NCBI GenBank assembly: GCA_009859145.1
Contig: VRVR01000020.1
Span: 124,001-188,000, forward strand
Source: Andalucia godoyi
Taxonomy: Eukaryota; Discoba; Jakobea; Jakobida; Andaluciidae
Length of the DNA stretch: 64,000 nt
Reading direction: 5' to 3'
The translations under genes were made by a program, and so were the position numbers. This document shows positions 44,607-55,034 of the stretch, one piece after another; position 1 is the stretch's first letter; every line of letters begins with the position of its first letter. The notes beneath the pieces were generated by a model. The model was not told the origin of the DNA, did not search any database, and saw only the letters and a list, made by a program, of their open reading frames with translations.

Positions 44607-46310
44607 CTAGGGGCGCAAAGGCGAGATCAAAACGGTCGTCTCGTCTGTTTCCGCGTCGTCGCCCTCTAAAGCGGAAACATCCGTCGGTGCAGTCGCCGGT
44701 TCAATTCGTTCGACATCTCCCTTTCCAGCCGCGCCGGGTGAGGAAATCAATCTGGGAACGAAGAGCAAGGAGACAAAAGCACCAATTGCACCAAGAACCA
44801 AAGCACCGCGGATGGAATCCTTGTCGCCGAACAGCGTGACAAGAATTGGACCCAAGGAGGCCATCAAACACTGAGGCAACACAATGAAGATATTGAGAGC
44901 ACCCATGTAGAGCCCACGCTCGGCACTTGGGGCAATCTGTGCCGTGAGGGCGAAGGGGACCGTCATCGTAACTGACCACGGAAAGCCCATCAATCCAATC
45001 ACTGCAACCGCGCCATACGTGTTCGTCACAAACAGCGTGGAAAGGAGCAGCGCACCCAGTGCGAGTTCCCCAAGAGCCCAGCAAACCTTGTTTCCAAATC
45101 GTTCTGCAATCCAGGCAACCAGTGGTGATGTGATTGCGGAGACGCCTGCATAGAACGCAAGGCCAAACGATCCCATCCGCACTCCCTCCGTGTAGCGCTT
45201 GTACGAGTCCGAATCATGGTCCGCCTGGGGATCTCCGTCGTTGACAACCGTACCAACCCATGTTGTAATGTAGATCAAAAATGCAAACCACGCGAACCAC
45301 GAAAAGAAATTGACGACGCAGACGCGACCAAGTGTCTTCGGCATGTGGCGGATCAGCACAAAAATTTTGGAGAAGATAGGGGGTCTCTTGTACTGGCTCA
45401 CATCGACGCCAGGCGGAAGCTGCAGGGGCTCTTCCTTTGTGAAGAAACACGTGATCGACACTGTAATAAGCAAAAAGAAGATTGCAATCACGAAGGCACA
45501 GCGCAAGTTTCCACACGCTTCGTCGCAGGTCGAAGTCGTCCAGAACGGCATCCAGTCCACCCACGGGGCCCATCCAGCCATGTATCCAAGGATGTTTCCA
45601 ACAGCTAGCCAGACCGAAAACACTGCATTTCCACGCTCCTGCTGCTCGGGCCGTGCAATATCCGCCAGCAGGGCTCTACAGGGGCCCTGAAGAGTGTTGT
45701 TTGCAAGATCCAAGATCCAGAATCCAAGTACCGCGAGCACGAGCGCTCCTGGATTGTTGTGCTTTGTGTCACCCATCAAATGGCCCAGATCAGGTGCATT
45801 TGGAATCAGCACAAGTGCAAGAACAATGAAAATAGCTCCAATGATGATAAATGGACGGCGCCTCCCCATCGTGAACGTAGCATAATCCGAGTACACTCCA
45901 ACTGTGGGCTGCACCACAAAGCCAGAAATCGGCCCGCAAAGCCAAACAAGCGTGATCCATATTTGCGGAAGACCAAGTTCAAGGATGAACGGCGTCAATA
46001 ACGAAATCTGCAATGCCCAGCCAAACTGCACACCCGCAAAGCACATACTACGAAACTCACCCGGCATATTTTCTCAAAAACACACAACCACAATCACACA
46101 AAACTGGTCAGAATTCAGGAAGAAGACACCAAAACAGCAACAAACACACACCGTACCGTACCGTACGGAAACGAAACGGTAGCGGTAACGGAAAATGAAT
46201 TAAAATGCAACATACGTAGAGATAATCATTTGCTTCAACGAAGCGGACGGTAGATTCTTCAGTCGCAGAAGCGGATGCACTTCATTCGACACGTGTCCTC
46301 CACCAGCCAT
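44607..46310 (-). CDS. Sucrose-transporter-type MFS protein (GPH/SLC45 family), spliced
   Basis: Two exons: 46,310-46,216 and 46,047-44,607, with a 168 bp intron starting GTATGT and ending TAG. Splicing gives ...LKQMIIST joined to MCFAGVQFGWALQISLLTP, which restores helix 1 of the glycoside-pentoside-hexuronide family (plant SUT: AGVQFGWALQLSLLTPY). Total 511 residues, 12 membrane helices. WLCGPISGFVVQPTVGVYSD and the MGRRRPFI loop between helices 2 and 3 are diagnostic. Members are proton-coupled sucrose or other sugar symporters. An unspliced reading could start at ATG 46,067, but would lack the start of helix 1. The tail is acidic. Confidence 0.88.
46048..46215 (-). other. Intron of the MFS transporter gene
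   Basis: 168 bp with GTATGT donor and TTTCGTAG acceptor. The reading frame fits exactly (two bases from exon 1, one from exon 2). The intron interrupts the first membrane helix region near residue 32. Confidence 0.75.
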
Positions 46311-46360
46311 GTCTTCTCTCTGGTACACACTATTCTCCTCCTCGCCCTTGTCCCTCGTTG

Positions 46361-46396
46361 TCTTCTTCTTCTTCTTCTTCTTCTTCTTCTTCTTTC
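46361..46396. repeat. (CTT)n microsatellite
   Basis: About eleven CTT units upstream of the transporter start; a matching (GAA)n tract lies at 46,473-46,491. Confidence 0.9.
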
Positions 46397-46735
46397 TTTT
46401 TTTTCTCGCAGTAGAAGTGGTTATAGAAAGTGGCAAGTAGTAAGAAGAGAATAACACTAACATCCATACAAGATGAAGAAGAAGAAGAAGAAGGAAAAAA
46501 TGCGGAAAAAATTCCGCTGAATTTCCACCGCCTTGCATCAAGCATCAAGTGTGAACGTCTGCTTAAAGCCTACACACGATGCGAGGTTTCTTATTAAGGG
46601 GGTTTCGATCGAGGACTCTCCCTTTATTTCACATGTCTCGTCTTACGTTTTCTTTCTCTGCTTCAAAATTCTTTTCATACATTAAACATAGTGCTTCTAT
46701 TAGACCGAGTACATTGACTCACCAAGACAGTAGAC

Positions 46736-46891
46736 ATGTCTCTCGGATTCGCTCTTGCGCAGTTCTCCAAGCCGCACGTCCGCCCGTTCATCATCGGCTT
46801 CGGAGCAGCCTTTGCGCTCATCTTCTCGATCCCTGTGTCTCACGAAGACGAGAAGAAGTCGCAGTTTACGAACCCGCATACGCACCATTAA
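46736..46891 (+). CDS. Tiny single-pass membrane protein, ATP synthase subunit j-like
   Basis: A 51-residue protein from ATG 46,736: MSLGFALAQFSKPHVRPF, a membrane helix (IIGFGAAFALIFSIPV), then a hydrophilic tail ending His-rich. Pattern and size resemble the small Fo ATP synthase subunit j/i (a K-P-x-x-RP segment before one helix, then charged residues and an N-P). This identification is weak and rests on general resemblance. CAG just before the ATG is acceptor-like. The frame is too short to occur in most automatic annotations. Confidence 0.45.
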   Translation: MSLGFALAQFSKPHVRPFIIGFGAAFALIFSIPVSHEDEKKSQFTNPHTHH

Positions 46892-47259
46892 TAGAGAACA
46901 AAGACGGGAGAAAAAGAGGGGGAGACCCTGCCATTGTCATCGTCGGGCTTTCTCTCTTTCGGCTTCGCCTGCGCGCCTGTCTGCTTGCCTATGTTGAATA
47001 ATAATATTCTTGTCAAGTTTGCAATCCCAGATGTTTCATAGTTTATAAAAGAGGAAAGAGAAAAAGAGATCCGCCTAGTCGTCTTGGAACGACACTCGTC
47101 TGTTGCGTCCTTCTTTCTAGCTTTTTGGCGCCCTTTCCAATACAACTGCGGTCTGAAGAAGCGCAGAGGAATACGACGCATGAATGTTTCAGGCAGTTGA
47201 CACGCCACACCAAGGCGGACAGTGAGTGTATGTTTGAGTGTGCTGCGTTGTGTGACATG

Positions 47260-47303
<44 letters not shown>

Positions 47304-47341
47304 TAGATAGATAGATAGAGATACACGCACACACACACACA

Positions 47342-47396
<55 letters not shown>

Positions 47397-47402
47397 GGAC
47401 GA
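46892..47402. repeat. Spacer dominated by compound microsatellite
   Basis: (ACAG)n at 47,266-47,303 passes into (GATA)n to 47,320 and (AC)n at 47,327-47,394. The rest of the 511 bp shows no gene. Confidence 0.85.
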
Positions 47403-47663
47403 TCATGCTCCACATCCAAAGTTGAAGATGCCGGCAGCGACCATGATGGCCATTCCATACACAAAGGGCATCAGCGCCCCTGGCCAGGTCACGTTCTCAA
47501 TGCGTCCATGAATCTTTTCATAGGATATGTAGCTCGCGTACGCAAAACACGTAAGACAGACCACAAGAGACAGCACGAGCAGCGATTCTCCAAACGTTGT
47601 GGGTCGGATCTCGGAGAACGATCGCGGAAACAGTGGCTCGCGTCGTCGCTTCGATCGTAGCAT
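47403..47663 (-). CDS. Small two-helix membrane protein, 86 residues
   Basis: From ATG 47,663 (MLRSKRRREPLFPRSFSEIR). A basic N-terminus, helix 1 at about 26-45 (SLLVLSLVVCLTCFAYASYI), a short loop with one N-V-T site, and helix 2 at about 62-80 (LMPFVYGMAIMVAAGIF) ending NFGCGA. The size and two-helix hairpin resemble small ER subunits such as TMEM258/Ost5, but the match is not good enough to name it. The (AC)n repeat starts just after its stop. Confidence 0.55.
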   Translation of the reverse strand: MLRSKRRREPLFPRSFSEIRPTTFGESLLVLSLVVCLTCFAYASYISYEKIHGRIENVTWPGALMPFVYGMAIMVAAGIFNFGCGA

Positions 47664-47928
47664 CTTTTCCGCCACAACCGGTTACCAGAGGGAAAAACAA
47701 AATGCAAAAATCCGTGAAAACTTCAAGAAGTTGCCAGTTGCCTCCTTAATTTTTTTATACACCCGCCTGCGATACACTGCATCAATACGAATTGGTTCTA
47801 ATTGGTATCGGCTAGAGGACAGGTACCAGCACAATCAGACGCGGGAGTCATGATAAAAAGGGTATGTATGCATGAGTATATGTATGAATATGTGTATATA
47901 TATGTGTGTGTGTGTGCGTGCGTGCGTG

Positions 47929-49533
47929 TTAGGCACGATACTTGACTTCTTGGACGGTCATAGCATCGTATTCTTGCCGCGACATTGTATCGAGAGGGAG
48001 TGGTGCAGGTCGATTCAGTTTGACGGCCTGACCATCGGGACTCACCGTATGACCTTCTGGCGACTTTCTTCGGAGCCACTTTGCACATTCTTCAGACGAA
48101 TCAAACCCCAGCCAATCACTCATGGTCTTGATTGAAATTGCCGCGGCGTCGAAAGAGCAGAGGGTGTTGTCCAGCTGTGACAGCACGCGGAAACGAAAAT
48201 AGCGGACGGCGTCAATGGAACCAAGACGTCCCGCGTGAAATACAGAGTCGATGAGTCGAATTAAGATGTTGTACCTCCCCGAGAAGAACAACTGCACAGC
48301 ACGGATGGCCTGTTTGCATATTGCAGGCTTCGTCATCGATCTTTCAAACAGTACCAACACTCGCAAGGCCTCGTTTGCGTAATGATACGTCTCTCGTTTC
48401 TTGAGCGCCTGGCACACCGCGCAAAACAACACCTCCTCTGCCGCAGTGAAGGACAGTGGAGAGGAGAAATGGCCAGATGTATACAGCTCAAAAAGAACCA
48501 ATGCGCAATCCCAGAATTCAGCGTCTCGGCGGGCCATCAGAGCCATGCGCAAGTGCATTTCTAAGACACTCACCAAAAACGGTCCAATTTTTTTTTGTAC
48601 AAGCAAATCTCGTTCAATTGCTCGAAGCTCGGGAAGCAGCGCAGACAGCTCCTGTGGATTCGAAAGACGTTCTCTTGCTAGCACATGCGAACCTTCCATC
48701 AGCCCTGCTTGCGCCCCCGCATCCGCTGTGGATCCTCCAAACAAGCACAAGCACATCAGCTGATCAAACGCTCGTTTGAGAACGCGCTCAGGTCGCACAG
48801 ATGCCATATCGACGTTAAAAAACGAAAACGACGGCCGCACAAAAGTCTCCATACGAGTTCCTTCGCATGGTCCCGAGGATCCATAAATGGTGGAAAGGGG
48901 ATCCAAACCGAACGCAACTCGAGTCGACTGCGTCACCCGTATCCGCTTTGGCAATGGAGCTTCCAGACTCTGTTCCTGCTCAATGGTGGATCTCCAACTC
49001 AACCAATCCAAAACTTCATTCAGGCGCTCATCGTCGTCTCTCCAATAAGATCCCGTGTTCTTCTTGATCCAATCTTGGCATTGCTCCAAGTTTGAAAATG
49101 AGGATATCCCAGCGGACGTCAGTTTGTACACTACTAGCCGCGCTTCCGAAGAGAGATTCATGCATGCAGACAATGCCTGGTCATCAAAAAGAGCCAAACA
49201 TCGGCCCTCCAGATTGAAGTCGCACACATTTCGCTGATTCGTCGGAATGCAAGGAAACACGTCGTCCACCAAAAACAGCGGTTCGTACTTATGATGACGA
49301 ATCGAAACCTGGAGCAGTTTCTTCTCATACACAAGCTCCCTGAAAGTCAGATTGCTATAAAAGCGTATGCACGCGCACCGCCCAAACGACTCGTTCTTCT
49401 CATGCGAGGACATGTGCAAATCGTACCATGGAAGCGCCTTTCCTTCCACAACGAGTCGCATGCATTCGTCAATATCGCGGGAGACCACTTCTTCAGCAAG
49501 ATTAGGAATTAAAATAATACCAGAATCCAGCAT
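47929..49533 (-). CDS. Unknown 534-residue protein, F-box-like start
   Basis: From ATG 49,533 (MLDSGIILIPNLAEEVVSRD). The I-P-N-L-x-x-E-V-V-x-R opening recalls an F-box or F-box-like start, followed by a region with several Cys and aromatic residues to about 150 (CACIRFYSNLTFREL). Residues 230-500 are mainly helical, TPR/HEAT-like in appearance (ALVLFELYTSGHFSSP, EEVLFCAVCQALKKRETYHY, IRAVQLFFSGRYNILIRLID). The C-terminus has DWLGFDSSEECAKWLRRK, a short conserved-looking motif. No family is confirmed. In-frame sequence upstream to 49,722 is less likely coding. Confidence 0.6.
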   Translation of the reverse strand: MLDSGIILIPNLAEEVVSRDIDECMRLVVEGKALPWYDLHMSSHEKNESFGRCACIRFYSNLTFRELVYEKKLLQVSIRHHKYEPLFLVDDVFPCIPTNQRNVCDFNLEGRCLALFDDQALSACMNLSSEARLVVYKLTSAGISSFSNLEQCQDWIKKNTGSYWRDDDERLNEVLDWLSWRSTIEQEQSLEAPLPKRIRVTQSTRVAFGLDPLSTIYGSSGPCEGTRMETFVRPSFSFFNVDMASVRPERVLKRAFDQLMCLCLFGGSTADAGAQAGLMEGSHVLARERLSNPQELSALLPELRAIERDLLVQKKIGPFLVSVLEMHLRMALMARRDAEFWDCALVLFELYTSGHFSSPLSFTAAEEVLFCAVCQALKKRETYHYANEALRVLVLFERSMTKPAICKQAIRAVQLFFSGRYNILIRLIDSVFHAGRLGSIDAVRYFRFRVLSQLDNTLCSFDAAAISIKTMSDWLGFDSSEECAKWLRRKSPEGHTVSPDGQAVKLNRPAPLPLDTMSRQEYDAMTVQEVKYRA

Positions 49534-49788
49534 TCTCTTTTTCGTCTTCTGCTTCTTTTCAAAAAACTTCCCCCTCCTCAACGCGTGATATCCCGCAAAC
49601 TCCTGATCAATAAAAAGGAATATGTGATGCAAATTCCCAATACCCACAGAGTGGACACAGTGCGGCGCTTTCTCTGAAATCTGTTGCCGCCGCACATATA
49701 TTATACAGCTGGTCCGTTTCATTTTTGCTGTATGTTAAACAGAAATTTAAAAAAAAAGGGAGGAAAAGGAAAACGGAAAAGACGACGA

Positions 49789-49811
49789 GAGAGAGAGAGA
49801 GAGAGAGAGAA
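49789..49811. repeat. (AG)n microsatellite
   Basis: About eleven AG units in the 3' flank of the legumain gene. Confidence 0.85.
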
Positions 49812-49868
49812 AAACACACTGGAAAAAAAATCAAAAAAACCAAATGAAAGATCAGTCCCTTCCTTCGT

Positions 49869-51122
49869 TTATGCGCAAACCTTGTTGACGGTATCGACGA
49901 GCGAAGCCTTGTTGGTCGGGGTCATGCAGATGTCCGAGAAGAGCTTGAATGCATTGAGTGCATGGTCGGACAAGGTTTTGCACGACTTGATGTATGCACG
50001 CTGAGCAGACTCGATGCAGTCTGCGTCGCCAACCGACTGGAAGCACGACGGGTCGTCTGAGCGAACGGTTTTCTTGACATTGAACTTTTCTGCAATGGCA
50101 GCAAAGCGGGCCTTCACCACGTTCTGCTCCTTGAGGTCTGCATTATACTCGGCAATGAGTTCCTCCCGGGCTGCACCAACTGCCGTTTCGAGTCTCTTTT
50201 CAATCGTGCGGCGGCGAGAGAGGTGCATCTCCACTGGATCGCGGTCCTCCGGCACAACCTTCCTGGCCGACTTTCCAAAACCAGTAGCCTTGGTCGAACC
50301 GATGAAGAGTCCCATTGCATCCGAGGCAACCGACAAATCACCATACTGGCAGACATTGGACTGAGTCACAAGGGGCTGGACTGCATTGTAGTCTGACTGG
50401 AAAGTATAGCTGTTGAGTGCACTCTGGTGAGCGCGAACGTCGTTGGTCCACTGGTACGCAAAGCAATCGTTCAGATACGTCGCAACCTTGGAGTTGTAAT
50501 CGCATGCATACGAAGAGGTCGTCGGGTTGGCAGCAGTCACCATGTAGACGTTCGGGAAGTCCTTCTGGAACGGAAGACCCATGGATCCAGATTCGCAGGC
50601 CTCGATGTAGAACACAAGCTTCTTGTACTTCATCTTCTTCACGGCGGTCACCAGCTGTGTTGCGCTGAGCAAGTCATCGAGAATGGCAACGGCATTCGTT
50701 GTGCCGTGGTCAAAGAAGGCAACCGTGACAAAGTCGTTCTCGGTAGACTTGATCGATCCGCAACCCTTCACATCCACTCCAGTAAGAATCTTCAAAACAT
50801 TGTCCACAGTAACCACGGATCCCGTGCAAGTCGTCGGAACATTTGCAAACACATCCGGTCCAAGCGTACCGTTGTTGTCCCAGTTGAACACCTTGCCCTT
50901 GAACGGGTTCTGGTCGCTGTTCGCAATATCATTGTAGTGCATCAAAATAATATTTGACGCAGGAATTCCATTGGCGCGGAAGATCTGGTACGCAGCATAC
51001 GAATCTGCTTGATGACGATAGTTGTAGAAACCGTTCGATCCAGCAATGATGAACGCCCACTGTGCAGCACATGCCGTCCCAACAAGGGCCAGCAGTGCAA
51101 CAGCAAGAACTGCAGCACGCAT
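49869..51122 (-). CDS. LGMN: Legumain-type asparaginyl endopeptidase (C13)
   Basis: A 417-residue protein from ATG 51,122. The signal peptide is MRAAVLAVALLALVGTACA, and the mature part starts QWAFIIAGSNGFYNYRHQAD, the standard C13 opening. The catalytic His is in FFDHGTTNAVAI (about residue 150) and the Cys in FYIEACESGSM (about 192). A C-terminal prodomain of about 120 residues with paired cysteines is present, and no GPI-transamidase-type membrane anchor, so it is legumain rather than GPI8. It would cleave after Asn in lysosome- or vacuole-like compartments. The site after the DHG motif has TTN rather than the common APG/GPG. Confidence 0.92.
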   Translation of the reverse strand: MRAAVLAVALLALVGTACAAQWAFIIAGSNGFYNYRHQADSYAAYQIFRANGIPASNIILMHYNDIANSDQNPFKGKVFNWDNNGTLGPDVFANVPTTCTGSVVTVDNVLKILTGVDVKGCGSIKSTENDFVTVAFFDHGTTNAVAILDDLLSATQLVTAVKKMKYKKLVFYIEACESGSMGLPFQKDFPNVYMVTAANPTTSSYACDYNSKVATYLNDCFAYQWTNDVRAHQSALNSYTFQSDYNAVQPLVTQSNVCQYGDLSVASDAMGLFIGSTKATGFGKSARKVVPEDRDPVEMHLSRRRTIEKRLETAVGAAREELIAEYNADLKEQNVVKARFAAIAEKFNVKKTVRSDDPSCFQSVGDADCIESAQRAYIKSCKTLSDHALNAFKLFSDICMTPTNKASLVDTVNKVCA

Positions 51123-51424
51123 TCTGACTTTTGAGAAGAGAAAACACGAGAGAGGACACGCAAGAAGAAAGAGAAAAGCCAATCAAATATAAAGCAAAAC
51201 GACAAGAATAAAGAAGAGAAGAAGAAAACGAAATCCTCAAACGGGAATTCCCATGGAATGCTGCTGCTGCTGCCAGCGGACAGATTTTTCTTTTCCCCGG
51301 GCAAAGCGGGGGCCGCAAAGGTCAAAAAGTGGGTTTCATGCGTAAGGGAATCCTCGAACTCTGGGGTTCGCAGACTAGTGGGTTTCCCCCCTCTTTTACA
51401 GTGGATTGTTTTTTTTTTTGGTGA

Positions 51425-51478
51425 CGATGAGGATGAGGATGAGGATGAGGATGAGGATGAGGATGAGGATGAGGATGA
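51425..51478. repeat. (GATGAG)n hexanucleotide repeat
   Basis: Nine or so GATGAG units just after an eleven-base T run, between legumain and the monooxygenase. Confidence 0.9.
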
Positions 51479-51624
51479 CGGTCACACAGCAAGATGGGAA
51501 GATGTAGGAAACAGATTGCAGACGCGACGCGATGGATAAACAAGTGATATTTAAAAAATAAAATAAAATAGGAGAAGGGCCAGATGAAACGGGGGATATA
51601 AATAGAGACCAGAAGATGCTATGA

Positions 51625-52995
51625 CTAGTCTGTCATGGAAGGAAAGAATTTGAAGACATAGTGGAAGATGCCGAGCATGAAGGGCCGGACCCAACGGGCA
51701 AAGAATCCTGTTGCGTGGATCATATGCGTGGACTGGATGGATCCAGCGACGACGGCGGCTGCGCGATTCGCCATTTTCAAATCATATTCTTGAGTCAGGA
51801 AGGCTGACACTGCGCACACAGGATCTCCGTTGTCCAATTTCTGCTTCGCTGCAATCAAGGCATCGCAGAGTTCTGCAGCATCCATAATTGCAGTGTTTGC
51901 ACCAAGGCCGCGATGTGTGGTGGTTGCATGCGCAGCATCTCCAAGGATAAATACGCGTTTCAGATGTTCTGCAGAGAACTTTTGGTTGGTGAACAAAGCC
52001 TGCTTGATGGACTCTGGAGGCAACGAATAGATCTGACGCGGTCCGTACAGTCTGGAATCCGCTGGTGTTCCTTTGAGAACACCCACGACGTCTGCAGAAA
52101 AGCCATTCGACTCTACGTGCTCGCCAACCCACTGCAGCAGTTGCTGTCGGAAATGAAGCGAAAGTGCATACTCTTCTTCAAGAATCTCTTCTGGATGCAT
52201 AAACCTGTTATTCCAAGCATCGATCTCACCTGGAAAGGACATCACCCACAGTAGGTGCGTCTCCGGTTCTGCCGAGGATGTCGCAATTCTGGGCTCATGG
52301 AACTGGAACATCATGACAGTATGTCCGTTCTCGCCCAGCCAGCGAACGAGTCCAGGCTTTGTGCGTTCGCGGATATAGTCCGACACATGCGAGCTTGACA
52401 GAGACACCAGTCCTGCAACTGAGGTGAAGCCCAGATCACTGTATTTCAGTGGCTTCGAAAGGTTCTCCACTCCCGAGACATACTGCTTGCGGAACACCGA
52501 ATTGGCACCGTCTGCCCCAACAATCACGTCAAACTGCTCTGACGACCCATCGGCAAAGTGCACCGTCACTCCCTCCGATCCATCCGCAGAGTCTTCGTAC
52601 CGAGTGAATTTTTTGTTCCAGAACACCCTGTTTTCAACACCTTGCAACAGAGCATCCCTGAATCTGCAGCGATCCACGAATACTCTGGCGCCCTTAATGG
52701 TTGCAAGAACCTTGTTTTGGCCGTTCAGCATTGTGAATACTTGCGATTGGTTCGGCCCGTCATGCATGATACGCTGAATGTCTGCATGGGATGGAATTCG
52801 GGTCTCAAACGCCTGGATGGCCGCATTGTTGATTCCAAGATAGTACCCTTGTCCACGACCTTCGCGGCAATCATCGCGATCAAAAACCGAAATCTCAAGC
52901 TCCGGAGACTTTGCAGCGAGAAACTGCGCCAACACCAACCCACCAATTCCTCCTCCAATAATCCCAACCTTGTTGATTTTTGCGTCTTTGCTCAT
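51625..52995 (-). CDS. FAD-dependent aromatic-ring-type monooxygenase
   Basis: A 456-residue flavoprotein from ATG 52,995 (MSKDAKINKVG). The Rossmann motif IIGGGIGGLVLAQFLA is at about 10-25, the DG motif GADGANSVFRKQYV near 170, and the GD motif FILGDAAHATTTHRGLGANT near 340-360. It belongs to the class A (p-hydroxybenzoate hydroxylase-like) fold, whose members hydroxylate aromatics, tetracyclines or ubiquinone precursors. The C-terminal hydrophobic segment (about 425-450) may attach to membrane. The frame open upstream to 53,364 encodes only poly-Ile from the AAT repeat and is not part of the gene. Confidence 0.88.
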   Translation of the reverse strand: MSKDAKINKVGIIGGGIGGLVLAQFLAAKSPELEISVFDRDDCREGRGQGYYLGINNAAIQAFETRIPSHADIQRIMHDGPNQSQVFTMLNGQNKVLATIKGARVFVDRCRFRDALLQGVENRVFWNKKFTRYEDSADGSEGVTVHFADGSSEQFDVIVGADGANSVFRKQYVSGVENLSKPLKYSDLGFTSVAGLVSLSSSHVSDYIRERTKPGLVRWLGENGHTVMMFQFHEPRIATSSAEPETHLLWVMSFPGEIDAWNNRFMHPEEILEEEYALSLHFRQQLLQWVGEHVESNGFSADVVGVLKGTPADSRLYGPRQIYSLPPESIKQALFTNQKFSAEHLKRVFILGDAAHATTTHRGLGANTAIMDAAELCDALIAAKQKLDNGDPVCAVSAFLTQEYDLKMANRAAAVVAGSIQSTHMIHATGFFARWVRPFMLGIFHYVFKFFPSMTD

Positions 52996-53215
52996 TCTTG
53001 TTCTTCTTGTTCTTTGTCCTCCTCTGCTCTCCACCAAACGACAACAGATCAAAGAAAAAATATCAAGAGTTCTAGAAAGGAGGGGAAACACACGTACAAG
53101 GCAAAACAGAGAGAACCCGAAACGGGGCGGAAACTGCAATGCGGGAATTTCCCTTTTCCGACTTCCGGCTCCCCTTTGCATATCCATTTTTGGCCTCGCG
53201 CGGCTCAAAGTAACA

Positions 53216-53217
53216 AC

Positions 53218-53263
<46 letters not shown>
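53216..53263. repeat. (AAT)n microsatellite
   Basis: About fifteen AAT units in the upstream region of the monooxygenase gene. Confidence 0.95.
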
Positions 53264-53468
53264 GAGATGTATAGAATAAATAGTAGAGAAGTTGGGAATG
53301 CTGAAATGCCGGCCCCACAGCCACCTGAAAGACTGTGAAGGGTTGGAAAGAAAAGGTCAAACAAACGGTGTTTTATGATGATGCTACGTTCCTAGTGTTG
53401 GAAGGAACGCACTGTCGCCATCCACCCTCGTCACAAGGGCCCAAGTGATTGCGTAGCGTGTTGTTCTA

Positions 53469-54479
53469 CTACTTCTTACCAGCGCGCTGTGCCATGATGT
53501 TCTGGAGCATATCAGCAGTGAGTGCTTCGAGAGAGTATTGTGGTTGCCAGCCCCAGTCTCTGCGTGCATCGGCATCATCAAGCGATACCGGCCACGAGTC
53601 TGCAATTGCCTGTCTCATATCTGGTGCATAGTCGATCTTGAAGTGCGGCACGTGTCTGCGGATGGCACGAGCCAGGTCATCTGGGGAGAACGAAAGGGCG
53701 TTCAAATTGTACGTTCTGCAGGAAAGCTTCTTTTCGTCTGCAAGCATCAGGTCGATGGTTCCCTTGATGCAGTCCGGCACGTACATCAGCGGCATTTTTG
53801 TATCTGGTCGCACAAAACATGTGTAGGCAGACTGCGGCTCGCAGGCGGCGAAGAACGCATGGTTGGACCAGTCGGTAGTACCTCCACCTGGCGCACTCTT
53901 CCACGAAATGATGCCGGGATATCGCACACACCGGAAATCGACTCCAAACCGCTTGTGATAGTACTCGCCCAGCAGCTCTGCGTACACCTTGGACACTCCA
54001 TAAATCGTATTGGGGCGCTGAATGGTGATGTTTGGCGTGTTCATGCGCGGGGTTGTTGGTCCAAATGCCGCAATGGACGACGGAATCATAATCACAGATC
54101 CGTAATTCTGCGCAACTTCAAGCGCCACTTCCGTTCCACGCATGTTAAGATGCAGAGCCTCCTTTGGGTTGCGTTCTCCAATCGCAGATAGCAGTGCTGC
54201 ATAATGCACAATATGCGTGATTCGATGCTCCACCACAAGCCGTGCAAAATCATCCTTGTTCGTGCAGTCCAGATACCGGAAATACGCTCCAGACGACTGG
54301 ACAGAAGGTGCAGGGACACGGATGTCCGTACAAAGCACTGCATCAGGTCCAAAACGGCCACGCAGCGCCTCCGCAAGCTCTCCACCCAGCTGTCCATTCG
54401 CTCCCGTAATCAAAATGCGAGGCATCGAGAAGCTGTTGCTCGATGCATTCCGAACAAACAAGCTTGAAAAACGAAGCAT
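53469..54479 (-). CDS. TDH: Short-chain-type L-threonine 3-dehydrogenase
   Basis: A 336-residue protein from ATG 54,479. The first 20 residues (MLRFSSLFVRNASSNSFS) look like a mitochondrial presequence. Then follow the NAD motif ITGANGQLGGELAE, the catalytic Tyr-Lys YGVSK near 178, and the TDH-specific stretch RYPGIISWKSAPGGGTTDW near 200. It oxidises threonine to 2-amino-3-oxobutyrate, which KBL splits to glycine and acetyl-CoA. It is of the UDP-galactose-epimerase-like type used by animals and many protists, not the zinc type. The family length fits. Confidence 0.92.
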   Translation of the reverse strand: MLRFSSLFVRNASSNSFSMPRILITGANGQLGGELAEALRGRFGPDAVLCTDIRVPAPSVQSSGAYFRYLDCTNKDDFARLVVEHRITHIVHYAALLSAIGERNPKEALHLNMRGTEVALEVAQNYGSVIMIPSSIAAFGPTTPRMNTPNITIQRPNTIYGVSKVYAELLGEYYHKRFGVDFRCVRYPGIISWKSAPGGGTTDWSNHAFFAACEPQSAYTCFVRPDTKMPLMYVPDCIKGTIDLMLADEKKLSCRTYNLNALSFSPDDLARAIRRHVPHFKIDYAPDMRQAIADSWPVSLDDADARRDWGWQPQYSLEALTADMLQNIMAQRAGKK

Positions 54480-54991
54480 GATCAAATCTTTCTCTTTTTC
54501 CCTCCCTTCTTTTCTTTTCTTTTTCTTTTTCTTTTTCTTTTCTTTTCCCCTTTTCCCTTCTTTTCAATAGAAATAAAAGAATAAGAAGAAAAAAGAAAAA
54601 AAAATATTAACAAACCCGAAAAACAAGAGAGACAAAACAAAATCAAAGCAACGGAAAACAAGAAAGGAACTCTTAATTATAATTTAAATAATCGTTTTCC
54701 TTTTGGACTACTAAGGACGAAAGGCCAGACTTTCATCCTCTCTGACCGAGCCGACCGCCAACCATTCACTCGTTTCTCTCAGATCCACGCAGTTGATGCG
54801 TTGATGCGTTGATGCTGCGCATGTAATATTTTGATGCTGTCCGTTCGCGCCAATTCCCAACGAAAATCAGGTTGATTCCATTTTTTAAAATTTTATTATA
54901 TCTTTCCTTTTTTAAATTTACTTTTCATTGGGACATTTCTGATTTCATTTTTTACACTCTGTTTGATAAAAACCTAGCCAGAGGATTATTA

Positions 54992-55034
<43 letters not shown>
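54480..55034. other. Intergenic, low complexity up to the gap
   Basis: CTTTTT repeats at 54,511-54,550, three copies of GCGTTGATG near 54,797-54,824 and an (AG)n tract from 54,994 to 55,034 that runs straight into the gap. No gene seen. Confidence 0.5.

Noticed and set aside
53000-53364. N-terminal extension of the monooxygenase
   Set aside because: The open frame consists of poly-Ile from the AAT repeat and of random sequence; the FAD motif follows immediately after the internal ATG at 52,995.
54797-54824. GCGTTGATG repeats as a box C cluster
   Set aside because: No box D or terminal stem is found within snoRNA distance; it is a simple 9-bp tandem repeat.
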